Notes: a model not told the origin generated them from the sequence alone. Counted from the stretch's first letter, positions 9,229 through 18,783 are shown. The stretch is 64,000 nt of DNA from Candidatus Binatota bacterium (GCA_012960245.1 DUBO01000025.1:50957-114956); one strand, 5' to 3'. A program made the numbers and translations.

Positions 9229-10544
9229 GAGAAGTGGCCAGGTTCAGACCGTTTAAGGGAATACGTTTTGCGGGTGAAGCCGCGGGCGACATGGACGCGG
9301 CGGTCGCCCCGCCCTACGACGTTATCAGTGCGGAGCAGCGCGACGCGTTGTACGACGCCGGCCGTTGGAACGTCACCCGGCTGATCCTCAACCGAGACGG
9401 ACACGCCGAGGCGGGCCGCCTGTTCCGGGAGTGGACGGAGCAGGGCAACGTGGCCCCCGACGCCGAGGATAGCTTTTATCTCTACAGCCAGGAGTTCGAG
9501 GTCGAGGGCAGGCTGTTGCGCCGCACGGGCGTGATAGGCGCGCTGGCCCTTGAGCCCTTTTCACGCGCGGTAGTACTGCCGCACGAGCGCACCTTTTCTC
9601 ATCACAAGAAAGACCGCCTCGAGCTCACCACCGAGGTACGGGCCAATCTCAGCCCTATTTTCGGTCTCTACTCCAACCCCGATTTCAAGCCCGAGCCTCC
9701 ATCGGGCTGGGACAGCCCGGCAGACATCGACGTTGAGCACCAGGGCGTGCGTCATCGCATGTGGGTGGTTGCCGACCAGGAGGCGGCCGAATCGGTTCAG
9801 GCGGCGCTGGCCGGTCGCCAGGTATACATAGCCGACGGCCATCATCGCTACGCGACCGCTCTCAACTATTACGCCCAGCTCAACGACGGGGCTGACCCTC
9901 CCTCGGCGGACGACGCGCCGGGTGACTCCGAGCAGCCGGACGCGCACGTGATGGCTTTCCTGGCCACCTTCGAGGATCCGGGCATGGTCATACTGCCCAC
10001 CCACCGCGAGCTGGTCAGCAGCGGTGGCGCCGATCACGGCAGGTTTGAAGAATCGTTGTCTTCTGGCTTCGAGCTGCAGCGCTTTGAGCGTACGCCAGAC
10101 GGAAGGGGAGAACTGCTGGCCGCGCTCGAGCAGGCCGGTGCCGCGGTCAACGCCTTCGGCGTGGCCTTGAAAGACCTCGATCACTACTTGCTGGTGAGCA
10201 GGCCAGCCGTGGCCGAGGCGGGTTCGCCGCTGGCCGCGCTCGACGTAAGCGCGCTGCACGGCGCGGTGCTGGCAGAGGCGCTGCAGGCGGCGGGCGGAAG
10301 TGGCCCGCCGGAAATAACCTACACAGTGGATGCAGCGTCGTTGCTCGACAGGGTGGACGCGGGTGAGCTCGAGGGAGGGTTTCTTCTCAACGCTACGCGC
10401 AGCGAGCAGATCGCCGACGTGTGTCTGGCCGGCGAACTCATGCCCGAAAAGTCGACGTATTTTTATCCCAAGCTACTCACCGGCCTGGTCTTCCATTCGC
10501 TGGAGGCCATGAGCGGCGAGCAAAAACACCGCGCGAACGGCTGA
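9225..10544 (+). CDS. DUF1015 family protein
   Basis: 439 residues from GTG 9225, which overlaps the tsaC stop; a second in-frame GTG lies 9 bp on. The N-terminus FRPFKGIRF and APPYDVIS, the middle [11 protein letters not shown] and the signature [13 protein letters not shown] are hallmarks of DUF1015, proposed to include SerK-like free-serine kinases in some lineages. Biochemical role here is unknown. The gene is embedded in the tsaC-thyA-folA run with 4 and 11 bp junctions, which suggests housekeeping expression. Confidence 0.9.
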   Translation: MREVARFRPFKGIRFAGEAAGDMDAAVAPPYDVISAEQRDALYDAGRWNVTRLILNRDGHAEAGRLFREWTEQGNVAPDAEDSFYLYSQEFEVEGRLLRRTGVIGALALEPFSRAVVLPHERTFSHHKKDRLELTTEVRANLSPIFGLYSNPDFKPEPPSGWDSPADIDVEHQGVRHRMWVVADQEAAESVQAALAGRQVYIADGHHRYATALNYYAQLNDGADPPSADDAPGDSEQPDAHVMAFLATFEDPGMVILPTHRELVSSGGADHGRFEESLSSGFELQRFERTPDGRGELLAALEQAGAAVNAFGVALKDLDHYLLVSRPAVAEAGSPLAALDVSALHGAVLAEALQAAGGSGPPEITYTVDAASLLDRVDAGELEGGFLLNATRSEQIADVCLAGELMPEKSTYFYPKLLTGLVFHSLEAMSGEQKHRANG

Positions 10545-10555
10545 GCGGTCCCACC

Positions 10556-11350
<795 letters not shown>

Positions 11351-11367
11351 CTGGTGGGTCGCGGCCG

Positions 11368-11868
11368 GTGATCGTTGCTTGCGTAGTGGCCGTTGCCGAG
11401 AACGGCGTCATCGGGCGCGATGGCGGCCTGCCGTGGCGGTTGCCGGCCGACCTGGCTTACTTCAAGCGTCTGACCGAGGGGCACCGGATGATAATGGGAC
11501 GGCTCACCTTCGAGTCTATCGGGTCGCGTCCCTTGCCCGGCCGTCCCTGCGTGGTGGTGAGCGGCCAGGGCGACTACCAGCCCGACGGCGTTGTCGTGAG
11601 GCCGTCGGTCACTGCCGCGCTCGACTATTGCCGCGAGCAGTTGTCGGACGATGACACTGTGTTTGTCGCCGGCGGCAGCCGGGTATTCGCCGAGGCCCTG
11701 CCGTTGAGCGACCGGGTGTACCTGACGCTGGTGCACGCGAATGTTGAAGGTGACACGAAATTTTCGCTCGAGGCACTCGACGGCTGGAGCCTGTCGGAAG
11801 ACACCCGCCGCGAGAGCGATGAGAAGAACCCCTACGCGTTAAGTTTCAGGGTCTACGACAGGCCCTGA
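11368..11868 (+). CDS. folA: Dihydrofolate reductase
   Basis: Reduces dihydrofolate to tetrahydrofolate with NADPH. 166 residues from GTG 11368. Motifs: AENGVIGRDGGLPWRLPADL (substrate-site acidic residue, here the D of the PADL helix), MGRLTFESIG, LPGRPCVVVS and the FVAGGSRVFAEAL nucleotide site. It is the last gene of the alr-to-folA plus-strand run and is followed by a rho-independent terminator that reaches into the 3' end of the convergent TPR gene. Confidence 0.96.
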   Translation: MIVACVVAVAENGVIGRDGGLPWRLPADLAYFKRLTEGHRMIMGRLTFESIGSRPLPGRPCVVVSGQGDYQPDGVVVRPSVTAALDYCREQLSDDDTVFVAGGSRVFAEALPLSDRVYLTLVHANVEGDTKFSLEALDGWSLSEDTRRESDEKNPYALSFRVYDRP

Positions 11869-11874
11869 CGCCGG

Positions 11875-11904
11875 CCGGGCTGACCTCTAGCTCGGGATTT
11901 TTTT
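11875..11904 (+). terminator. Rho-independent terminator after folA
   Basis: CCGGGCT (11875-11881) pairs with AGCTCGG (11889-11895, one G-T pair) and is followed by a run of seven T at 11898-11904. It overlaps the last codons of the convergent TPR gene on the minus strand. Confidence 0.7.
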
Positions 11905-12570
11905 CAGCAGGCGGCGCGCGCGTACGGCGTAGCGTCGGTTGGGTAGGCGCAGGTAGGCGGGCAGGTGCTGGTAGGCGTGGCGTGCCTGGTCCAGCGTCTC
12001 GCGGGCGTCGTCGCTCTGCCCGAGCGCGGCGGCAGACTCGCCGGCAATGAGCCATCCCTCTACGCTGCTGGTGTTGATCTTGACCGCCATGCGCGCCTGC
12101 TCAAGCGCTTCGCGCGGGCGCTTGGCCTCGGCGTACCAGCGCGCCAGCGCCAGGCGGGGTTCGCCGTAGAGAAAGCCCGGCGAGATTTTCAGTGCTCGCT
12201 CCACGTCGGCTAGTCCGCGCTCGGTGTCGCCGGTGTGCAGCCGTGCAAGTCCCAGGAAGTAGTTCGTCTCGGCCGCCTCGTCCATGCGCGCGATGGCCTT
12301 CTCCATGTGCGGCACGGCCTCGGCGTGCCGACCCTTGTCGACCAGTATGCGCCCGAGGTCGTTGTGCGCGCCAACGTCGTGATCGTTTACGTCTAGCAGT
12401 TTCTTGAGTTCGTTGACGGCGTTGTGGCGGCGCCACAACGAGGCCGGGTTGAACCAGCGCCCGCTCACCCTCGCGTTGGTCAGCCAGACGACCAGGCCCA
12501 CGATCACGAGCGCCAGCAGCGGGTTGTGCAGCAGGTAGCTGAGGAGGTAGAAGAGGAAGAAGGTGCGCAG
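11887..12570 (-). CDS. Membrane-anchored TPR protein with a probable non-ATG start
   Basis: The first conventional start is GTG 12507 (206 residues), but the frame continues upstream to a CTG at 12570, just after a TAG. The additional segment (RTFFLFYLLSYLLHNPLLAL) completes a hydrophobic N-terminal membrane segment that joins LVIVGLVVWLT. I therefore annotate from CTG 12570, about 227 residues. The rest is tetratricopeptide repeats: VGAHNDLGRILVDKG, ETNYFLGLARLHTG and LYGEPRLALARWYAEA each show the 34-residue helix-turn-helix spacing. It is probably a scaffold on the inner membrane. It lies 13 bp after the small unknown gene upstream, so translation could be coupled and initiate at an unusual codon. 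Start uncertain. Confidence 0.75.
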   Translation of the reverse strand: MRTFFLFYLLSYLLHNPLLALVIVGLVVWLTNARVSGRWFNPASLWRRHNAVNELKKLLDVNDHDVGAHNDLGRILVDKGRHAEAVPHMEKAIARMDEAAETNYFLGLARLHTGDTERGLADVERALKISPGFLYGEPRLALARWYAEAKRPREALEQARMAVKINTSSVEGWLIAGESAAALGQSDDARETLDQARHAYQHLPAYLRLPNRRYAVRARRLLKKIPS

Positions 12571-12583
12571 TTGGCGCTACCAG

Positions 12584-12853
12584 TCAGTCGCCGTCTTCGC
12601 AGAAGTGCGAGCGGGCGATGCGTTCCTTGAGGTACTCGAGCGTGCCCAGGTCCTCGATGATGTCGCCGCCGGTGTCGTAGAAGAATATTTCACCCTGCTT
12701 GTTGCGGCCCACCGCCACCAGCCACTCCAGCTCGTCGCGATCTTCGAGCAGGTAGTTGATGGCCTGCGAAACCCCCTTGCCGGGGATAATCGTCACGGTG
12801 GCGCGTTTTGGCCGCTTTTTTACAGGGCTTAAGGTTGCAATCTTCTTTTTCAT
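12584..12853 (-). CDS. Small protein of unknown function upstream of the TPR gene
   Basis: 89 residues, ATG 12853. The N-terminus is basic (KKKIATLSPVKKRPKRATV), followed by a mixed segment with ELEWLVAVGRNKQGEIFFYD and an acidic C-terminus, suggesting a small globular beta-containing domain. I recognise no family. The codon use resembles neighbouring genes. Position between the rRNA methylase and the TPR protein, all on the minus strand with short gaps, suggests a shared transcript. It could be a small regulatory or scaffolding protein; this is inference only. Confidence 0.6.
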   Translation of the reverse strand: MKKKIATLSPVKKRPKRATVTIIPGKGVSQAINYLLEDRDELEWLVAVGRNKQGEIFFYDTGGDIIEDLGTLEYLKERIARSHFCEDGD

Positions 12854-12893
12854 GGCGACCCTCAGGTGCCGACAGGATGCTGTTCTGCCAGGC

Positions 12894-14225
12894 TCAAGTC
12901 AACCTGAGTGTGCACACGCTTTCGACGTGAAATGTGTGGGGAAACAGGTCCACGGGCTGCACTTTCTCAAGGCGGTAGCCTTGGTCGACCAGCACCCGCA
13001 GGTCGCGGGCCAGCGTGGAAGGGTTGCAGGATACGTAGACGATTTTTTCGGCTTCCAGCCGTGCGATGTCGTGAGCCGCCGAGCCGAGCCCGCTGCGGGT
13101 GGGGTCGACAACCACGAGATCAGGCCGTTGTCTCACACCGGCGGCGAGGTACTCCTCGGCGCGTGCCGTGACGGCGCTTACATGCCTGAACGAGGCCCGG
13201 TGCGCCGAGCGTTCAAGCGCGTGCGCGGCCGCGGCGTCGGATTCCACGGCCACCAGTTGGTCGGCCAGCGGTGCCAGCGGCAGGGTGAGGTTGCCCGCCC
13301 CGGCGTAGAGCTCGAGGATGAAGCGTTTACGTTCACTGCCGGCCGCCTCGAGTACCCGTTGCACGAGCAGTTCGTTGGCCAGCGTGTTTACCTGGCCGAA
13401 GGCTGTGCCGGGAGCTTCGATGGTCGGGCCGTCTGGCACTGGCCGCCAGCGCCGCCGGGTGTCGCCCCAGTCGCGTTTCCAGCCCTTGCCCCAGGCAACG
13501 ACGCCTTTTACCGGGCAGCCTGGCTGATCGAGAAACTCGCGTACGCGCGCTGTGTCCGAGCGGCGCAGGCGGCCGCGGCTGTTGATGGCCACCACCAGCC
13601 CAGCCATGCGCCCGCGCGACACGATCTCAACGCGCGTGGCCTGCGTGGACATGCCGGCCACCAGTTCTTCGACCAGCGGCATGGCGTTCCTGATGTAGGG
13701 CTCGGCCAGCATGCAGTCGTCCACGGGTACCAGGCGATGGGTAGAGGCGCGGTAGAAGCCCATCCTGTGTCCGGCGAAGCGCAGCTTGAGTCGGTTGCGG
13801 TAGCCCAGGTTGAGCGGTGACGGGTCGGGCGCGGCGACGGGGGGATTGTCGATGCGGCCGATGCGGGTGATGCAGTCGACCAGGGCGTCGCGCTTGGCCT
13901 CGAGCTGGGCCTGGTAGTCGACGTGCTGCCAGGGGCAGCCGCCGCATTCCTTCACCAGCGGGCAGGGTGGCTCCACCCTGGCTTCGCCCGCTGTGAGTAC
14001 TTCTGCGACCACGGCCTCGTCGTAGCCAGAGTGCGTGGCAGTGATGGTCGCGCGCACCCGGTCACCGGGCGCAGCGCCCTCCACGAACACCACCCGGCCC
14101 TCGTGGCGCGCAATGGCGGCGCGGCCAAAGGAGAGGCTCTCGATGTCCAGCTCGAGCTCTACCGGGGTCTCCGGTGTCGCGCTGTCTTTTGCCGCGCTGT
14201 CTTCTACTGTCGTGCTGTCATCCAT
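12894..14225 (-). CDS. rlmD: TRAM-domain 23S rRNA (uracil-5-)-methyltransferase, RlmD/RumA-like
   Basis: SAM-dependent m5U methyltransferase. 443 residues from ATG 14225 (an upstream in-frame ATG at 14306 adds a non-conserved stretch). A TRAM domain occupies roughly residues 22-85 (RVVFVEGAAPGDRV). Four cysteines for the 4Fe-4S cluster: C88, C94 and C97 in CPLVKECGGCPW, plus CMLAEPY further on. The SAM site is LELYAGAGNLTLPL, then VVVDPTRSGL, the catalytic cysteine in YVSCNPSTLARDL, and a terminal HVESVC. RlmD, RlmC and TrmA-like members are alike; target base not provable from sequence. Confidence 0.92.
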   Translation of the reverse strand: MDDSTTVEDSAAKDSATPETPVELELDIESLSFGRAAIARHEGRVVFVEGAAPGDRVRATITATHSGYDEAVVAEVLTAGEARVEPPCPLVKECGGCPWQHVDYQAQLEAKRDALVDCITRIGRIDNPPVAAPDPSPLNLGYRNRLKLRFAGHRMGFYRASTHRLVPVDDCMLAEPYIRNAMPLVEELVAGMSTQATRVEIVSRGRMAGLVVAINSRGRLRRSDTARVREFLDQPGCPVKGVVAWGKGWKRDWGDTRRRWRPVPDGPTIEAPGTAFGQVNTLANELLVQRVLEAAGSERKRFILELYAGAGNLTLPLAPLADQLVAVESDAAAAHALERSAHRASFRHVSAVTARAEEYLAAGVRQRPDLVVVDPTRSGLGSAAHDIARLEAEKIVYVSCNPSTLARDLRVLVDQGYRLEKVQPVDLFPHTFHVESVCTLRLT

Positions 14226-14485
14226 CTGCTGGTGCCGTGGCCCGTTATCCTGCGTCCCCGAACGGCGGCGGCAGCAGAGAGTGATAGGGGCAGCCTGCAG
14301 TGGCAAACGGGGCCGGCTGGCCGGGGGATCTTCCTTCTCTCAGCTGGCAGGGCTGATCCTCCGGGGACCTGGTGGACATTGGACCCAAGCGGGCAGCAGC
14401 CCGGCGTTTGTTTTATGCTCACAGGAGCATCATTTGGCGACGGGGAAAGTAACCAACGGTGCGGCTTCTGAGTTGGGAACGTTAG

Positions 14486-15106
14486 TTAGCCTTTGAACTG
14501 CACGGTCTCTTTGAACCTATTTAGGCTACCGAGTAGATCATCGAAAGACTTTGAAGTAGTAGCCTCATCTTTCTCATTTTTCGAGAACAAGTCCCCGATA
14601 CCGCTCTGCTGTGCGCTCAGGCTGTAAATGTAACCTCCCGACATGAAGTACAAATAGCCTCTTGTCGAATTCATTCTCGTTTCCGTTTTCATGTCGACGA
14701 GCGGAGAGCCTCCAGGGATTTCAAAAACAAAAAAATATTCTTCGCGTTCATCCGTGTTTAAAAGCTCTTCATGGAGCATTTTCGTGCCCGGGAAACGAGA
14801 TTGCATATCCGGAAGAACTACATTTTGAATTAGATCGCGATACACCACCGTCGCGTTCGCTGGCAACGGTGAGTAATCAATGCGTCTCAGCTCTCCAAAA
14901 TCATCATGAAATGAAACAAAGCCACTGGTTTCAAACGTTTGATCCTGGATTCTTAAGCCTAGTCCCATATTCGGAACAGGAACAGTGAAATTTTCATGAG
15001 GCGAGGTGTAGAGGCCATTCGCAACTTGACTTTGAGTCGTTGCACATCCTGCGACGACTAAGCTGCCGATTACCAATCCGATCAAGGTCAGTACAGGTTT
15101 CATCAT
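14486..15106 (-). CDS. Putative lipoprotein in an AT-rich islet
   Basis: 206 residues with a clear type II signal: hydrophobic LTLIGLVIGSLVVAGC with the lipobox Cys about residue 21. The mature part contains NFTVPVPNMG and FVSFHDDFGELRRIDY, then a C-terminal half with YFMSGGYIYSLS, but I recognise no family. Sampled 60-base blocks here are about 38-40 percent GC, against roughly 65 percent around it, which suggests horizontal acquisition or relaxed composition. The ATG overlaps the stop of the preceding small gene as TAATG, so translation is coupled. About 260 bp downstream, up to the rlmD start, hold no clear gene. Confidence 0.7.
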   Translation of the reverse strand: MMKPVLTLIGLVIGSLVVAGCATTQSQVANGLYTSPHENFTVPVPNMGLGLRIQDQTFETSGFVSFHDDFGELRRIDYSPLPANATVVYRDLIQNVVLPDMQSRFPGTKMLHEELLNTDEREEYFFVFEIPGGSPLVDMKTETRMNSTRGYLYFMSGGYIYSLSAQQSGIGDLFSKNEKDEATTSKSFDDLLGSLNRFKETVQFKG

Positions 15107-15363
15107 TATTTTCCTTCGAATTTAGATTGCGGCATTACGTTCCCTACCGACCCCGACTCATAGTACCTAATAAGGTCGTCGGCAATAGCCATCCAGTGGC
15201 AGTACTCGCAGTCGACACGACCGGAACCTGGCCGACCGTCGTTATGTGCGTGTCCGCAGTCATTGGAATGCTGGATCTTGAACCGCCCCGTCCAGTTAAT
15301 TGCCGGTGCCCGGTGTGTCAAACCGGTAACGCTTCGAGCACCGATCTTGTTCGCCCGGCGCAT
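15106..15363 (-). CDS. Small Cys/His-rich protein of unknown function
   Basis: 85 residues. The middle carries CGHAHNDG and, after a Gly-rich turn, CEYCHW, a pattern of Cys and His that could bind a metal such as zinc. The N-terminus is basic. Its stop codon overlaps the lipoprotein's ATG in TAATG, which argues that both are translated from one mRNA and that this short frame is real. No SD-like sequence of note was seen before the ATG. The 164 bp between it and the divergent MBL-fold gene hold no other supported feature. Function unknown. Confidence 0.5.
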   Translation of the reverse strand: MRRANKIGARSVTGLTHRAPAINWTGRFKIQHSNDCGHAHNDGRPGSGRVDCEYCHWMAIADDLIRYYESGSVGNVMPQSKFEGK

Positions 15364-15527
15364 ATCCCTGGCTCCACGGGGGAGAATAGCAGCCGCCTGG
15401 ACGAGGCAATGCAGCCAGGAAGCAAGTCGGGGCGCGCCCGGCAGCAGCGGCCCCTGATTACTGGTCGCACGCGACCGGCTGGCTTCCCTTCTTGACTAGG
15501 CTGCTCACCGTGGCCTAGGTTGAGGCC

Positions 15528-16271
15528 ATGCTGCGACTGACCGTCCTCGGTTCGGCGGATGCCTTCAACAGCGGGGGCTATCTGCACAGCGCCTACCTGC
15601 TCGAAGGCAAGGCCGGCACGCTGCTGCTCGAGTGCGGGCCGTCGGTGCTGGCCGGCTTGAAACGCCAGGGGCTTAACGGCGACTCCATCGACGCGGTGCT
15701 GGTCTCGCACCTGCACGGTGATCACTTCGGCGGCATTCCCTTCCTGTTGCTCGAGTACCTGTTCGAGTCGCCGCGCACGCGGCCCTTGCTCGTGGCCGGC
15801 CCGGCTGGCACGCAGGAGAAGGTGGAGCAGCTCTACGACTGTTACTACAGCAGGGATCACCTCGATCGCCTGGGCTTTGACCTGCGCTACATTGAGATCG
15901 CACCCGGTGACGAACTCGAGTTGGCGGGCCTGGAGGTCGGCGCCTTCGAGGTGCCGCACGGCGCCGAGCCCTACTGCCTGGGCTACAGGATCGAAGACAG
16001 CTCGGGGGGGAGCCTGCTGTTTTCCGGCGACTCGGCCTGGACCGAGGACTTCGTCGAGCGCAGTGCCGGGGTCGATCTGTTTCTGTGCGAGTGTTGCTTC
16101 ATGGACAAGATCACGGACTTTCACGTGAGCTACGCCCAGCTGGCGGCAAACCGTGAGCGTCTTGGTTGCGAGCGCCTGCTGGTCACGCACTCGGGCTCGG
16201 CCGTCAGGCAGGCCGCGGATCTCGATGCCGAGCTGGCCGTGGACGGGCAGGTAGTGGAGCTGGGCGCCTAA
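15528..16271 (+). CDS. MBL-fold metallo-hydrolase
   Basis: 247 residues. The metal site is HLHGDHFGG (residues about 65-73), followed by the expected histidine in FEVPHGAEPYCLGYRI, the aspartate in LFSGDSAWT and a terminal LLVTHSGS. The short form, with RNase Z-like or ribonuclease/phosphodiesterase-like spacing, suggests a small-molecule or nucleotide phosphoesterase (RNase Z/ElaC- or UlaG-like group), but substrate cannot be assigned. The 3' end overlaps the convergent Nudix gene by 4 bp. Confidence 0.85.
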   Translation: MLRLTVLGSADAFNSGGYLHSAYLLEGKAGTLLLECGPSVLAGLKRQGLNGDSIDAVLVSHLHGDHFGGIPFLLLEYLFESPRTRPLLVAGPAGTQEKVEQLYDCYYSRDHLDRLGFDLRYIEIAPGDELELAGLEVGAFEVPHGAEPYCLGYRIEDSSGGSLLFSGDSAWTEDFVERSAGVDLFLCECCFMDKITDFHVSYAQLAANRERLGCERLLVTHSGSAVRQAADLDAELAVDGQVVELGA

Positions 16272-16843
16272 TCGGCCCGCGCAGAGCGCACGCAGTCGAG
16301 AAAATTGAGAGTAATAGAGTAGGTGGCGCCCCAGATGTTGTGGCGGCCAGCGGTTATCACGGGCATGTCGTACTGCGTGCCGCCCCAGCTTTTCTTCACG
16401 CTGCCACGATGGGCCGGGTCGCCCAGCAGGTCGACGGGTACGGTGAACACGTCGGCCACCTCGCCCGGGTTGGGCGACAGGGTCGCCCCTTGGTCAAGTA
16501 CGCCTACAACGGGCGTGATCAGGTACTCCACGCCCAGGGTGTACACATCGTCCAGGCGGCCTATGACGCGCACGTCGCCGGTGGCTATGCCCAGCTCCTC
16601 GGAGGCCTCGCGCAGGGCGGTGTCCTCGGGGCCCTGGTCGTGGGGGGCCTTCTTGCCTCCGGGAAATGACACCTGCCCGCCGTGGCTGGGCAGGCTGTCG
16701 GTGCGCAGGGTGTAGAGCAGCTCGTAACCAGTTTCTGTGGCCAGCAGCGGCAGCAACACGCCGCAGGGCGTCGAGCGATCCGAGGGCAGCTCCACGCGGG
16801 TGCGCTGGTCGAGATGTCCTTGTATTAGGCGGGCCAGTGGCAT
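16268..16843 (-). CDS. Nudix hydrolase, CoA pyrophosphatase-like
   Basis: About 191 residues from ATG 16843; an in-frame ATG at 16873 is an alternative. The complete Nudix box is present: GG followed after several residues by E and then REASEELGI, within VSFPGGKKAPHDQGPEDTA. The preceding segment GGQVSFPGGK and the following DDVYTLGVEYLITPVVG match the NudL/YeaB CoA diphosphatase group, which hydrolyses coenzyme A to phosphopantetheine and 3',5'-ADP. It is divergent from thiI by 68 bp and convergent with the MBL gene. Confidence 0.88.
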   Translation of the reverse strand: MPLARLIQGHLDQRTRVELPSDRSTPCGVLLPLLATETGYELLYTLRTDSLPSHGGQVSFPGGKKAPHDQGPEDTALREASEELGIATGDVRVIGRLDDVYTLGVEYLITPVVGVLDQGATLSPNPGEVADVFTVPVDLLGDPAHRGSVKKSWGGTQYDMPVITAGRHNIWGATYSITLNFLDCVRSARAD

Positions 16844-16911
16844 GGGGCGACATCGTGGCCCGTGGACGGTCATTTGCCAAGCGGGTGCCGGTGGGGCTAG
16901 GTTCAGTCGTC

Positions 16912-18171
16912 GTGGCAGAAGAACAACGCAGGCTGGTGATCGCGCACTACAATGAGATCACGCTCAAGCTCGGGAACCGGGGCGCCTTTACCGCGCGCCT
17001 CCTCGACAACATGCGGCAGGCACTGGCCTCGCTGCCCAGTGGCGCGGTGCGTTCGCAGGACGGGCGCGTGACGGTAGAGCCGGGGGCGGCTGATCCCGAA
17101 GAAGTCTGCCGCCGCCTGGCCCAGGTGCCGGGCATCGCCAACCTGTCGGTAGCCACCGTTTGCGAGCCCGACATGGATTCGCTGCTGGCCGAGGTCGAGC
17201 GGATGATAGCCGGCTGGCAGCCCGCGGGCAGCTTCAGGGTGAGGGTGCGCAGGGCCTGGAAGGGCTTTGCACTGGAATCTCCCGAGATAGGCGCCCGCGT
17301 GGGTGCCGTTGTGGCCGATCGTACGGGAGCGCCCGTCAACCTTAGTCGGCCCGACGAGGTGGTCTACGTGCACGTGGTTCGCAACGCGATCTACCTGTCG
17401 CTGGGCCGCGTGCAAGGCTGCGGTGGCCTGCCGGTGGGCACCGGTGGCCGGGCCCTGCTGTTGCTCTCGGGCGGCATAGACTCGCCCGTGGCCGGGCTGC
17501 GCATGATGCGGCGTGGCTGCCGGGTGGACGCCGTGCATTTTCACAGCGTGCCTTACCTCGACCGCAGCAGCATGCGCAAGGCGCGCCGGTTGGCCGCGGT
17601 GCTGGCGCGTGGGCAGTCGGCCACGAGGCTGCACATGGTGGCTTTTGGCGAGGCCCAGGCCGAGGTGGTGCGCTTGGTGCCGCGGCCCTTGAGGGTGCTG
17701 ATGTACCGCAGGTTGATGGTCAAGATAGCCTCCCGCCTGGCCAATCGGGGAAAGGCCGCCGTGCTGGTAAGTGGCGAGAGCCTGGGCCAGGTGGCTTCGC
17801 AGACCATGGCCAACCTGGCCGTCATAGAGCAGGCTGCCGAGCTGCCGCTGTACCGGCCGCTGCTGGGTATGGACAAGCTCGAGATCACCGACTACGCCAG
17901 GGCTGCCGACACTTACGAAATATCGATCGAGCCCGACCAGGACTGCTGCACCCTGTTCGTGCCACGCCACCCGGCCACCAGGGCGGCGCTTGAAGACGTT
18001 CTAAGGGCAGAGGCCGCACTCGAGGTCGAGGCCTTGATAGACGCCGCCGTCGAGGCGTCGGAATACGAGTACATAAAGTCTGACTGGGAGCAGCAGGTGC
18101 AGGAGGAGGTCAGCGCGGATCCTCTCCTGGGAGCCGGTGGGCCCCCCGACGTCTCTGCCGAAAACCGTTAA
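16912..18171 (+). CDS. thiI: tRNA 4-thiouridine synthase / ThiI (short form)
   Basis: Uses ATP to activate uridine 8 of tRNA for sulfur insertion. 419 residues from GTG 16912. A THUMP domain (residues about 60-170) precedes the PP-loop adenylation motif LLLLSGGIDSPVAGL (about 182-196). The C-terminus has CCTLFVPRHPATR, the cysteine-containing motif typical of ThiI forms that lack the rhodanese domain, and indeed no rhodanese domain follows. It may serve tRNA thiolation rather than the thiazole pathway. The upstream frame is open but not homologous. Confidence 0.93.
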   Translation: MAEEQRRLVIAHYNEITLKLGNRGAFTARLLDNMRQALASLPSGAVRSQDGRVTVEPGAADPEEVCRRLAQVPGIANLSVATVCEPDMDSLLAEVERMIAGWQPAGSFRVRVRRAWKGFALESPEIGARVGAVVADRTGAPVNLSRPDEVVYVHVVRNAIYLSLGRVQGCGGLPVGTGGRALLLLSGGIDSPVAGLRMMRRGCRVDAVHFHSVPYLDRSSMRKARRLAAVLARGQSATRLHMVAFGEAQAEVVRLVPRPLRVLMYRRLMVKIASRLANRGKAAVLVSGESLGQVASQTMANLAVIEQAAELPLYRPLLGMDKLEITDYARAADTYEISIEPDQDCCTLFVPRHPATRAALEDVLRAEAALEVEALIDAAVEASEYEYIKSDWEQQVQEEVSADPLLGAGGPPDVSAENR

Positions 18172-18202
18172 GCTTCTGTTCCGGGCTGTGGTCTGCCAGG
18201 GG

Positions 18203-18655
18203 TTATTCGGGCCGGCCGGGATTTTTCCAGAGCTTGTCGAGGGCTTCGCGGTTGCGCTTGCGATCGCTCGTGGGCCCGTGGTCGAGCTTGCCGACGAAGA
18301 AGTACAGCTCGCGCACTAATTCCCGCCCCATCTTTTCGTTCAAGCGTTCGCGCAGCTGCTTCTTGAGAAGGTCGAGCTCCTGCAGCCATGACGAGTTACG
18401 CACAGCCACGATCAATCGGTCGCCGTCCAGCCGTGTGGGCTGCGCGTTGCGCGCTATGGCCGGACCGACCACTTCGTCCCAGGCATCCCAGGCCCGGTAG
18501 TCGTCGAGCTTGCGCTCAAGTCCCATGCGCTTGAGGGTTGAAGTAAACAGTTCGCCCAGTTTTTTGGGCTTGTCGGCTCGTTGACTCACCGGCGGAGATT
18601 CGTAGCGCCGGGCGAATGCTTTGTCCAACCTTTTTAATGACAGCCCTTGCATCAA
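18203..18655 (-). CDS. DciA-like DUF721 protein
   Basis: 150 residues. The segment from AWDEVVGPAIARNAQPTRL to LQELDLLKKQLRERLN matches DUF721, the domain of DciA, a replicative helicase loader partner in many bacteria. The C-terminus is charged and probably disordered. The leading part (residues 1-40) is basic. It is convergent with thiI (31 bp gap) and divergent from nrdJ across 202 bp that carry the NrdR-like boxes. Confidence 0.85.
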   Translation of the reverse strand: MMQGLSLKRLDKAFARRYESPPVSQRADKPKKLGELFTSTLKRMGLERKLDDYRAWDAWDEVVGPAIARNAQPTRLDGDRLIVAVRNSSWLQELDLLKKQLRERLNEKMGRELVRELYFFVGKLDHGPTSDRKRNREALDKLWKNPGRPE

Positions 18656-18733
18656 TACGGGTTTTTGTGTTTTATTCGCCCCCGATCGCGCATGACTGGG
18701 GGCTGAGGCAGAATTTGCTTTTTTTCCTCCAAT

Positions 18734-18751
18734 ACCACAACATGTAGTGGT
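18734..18751. promoter_or_regulatory. NrdR-like box 1 upstream of nrdJ
   Basis: ACCACAACATGTAGTGGT is nearly palindromic and its 16-mer core matches the NrdR consensus (acaCwAtATaTwGwgt) at the C, A, AT, T and G positions. Its centre is 32 bp from the second box, the three-turn spacing known for NrdR targets. It lies about 107 bp before the nrdJ ATG. Confidence 0.8.
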
Positions 18752-18765
18752 ACGGTGATCGGACG

Positions 18766-18783
18766 CCTACCAGATAAGGTAGG
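18766..18783. promoter_or_regulatory. NrdR-like box 2 upstream of nrdJ
   Basis: CCTACCAGATAAGGTAGG has perfect 6-base arms with a 6-base centre. Match to the NrdR consensus is weaker than for box 1 (C, A, AT and G positions only), but the 32 bp centre-to-centre distance supports it. Presumably repression of nrdJ when dATP is high, by analogy with other NrdR targets. Confidence 0.65.

Noticed and set aside
15040..15495. Plus-strand frame of 151 codons opposite the lipoprotein and small gene
   Set aside because: No SD and no family-like pattern, whereas the minus frame has a clear lipobox and TAATG coupling.
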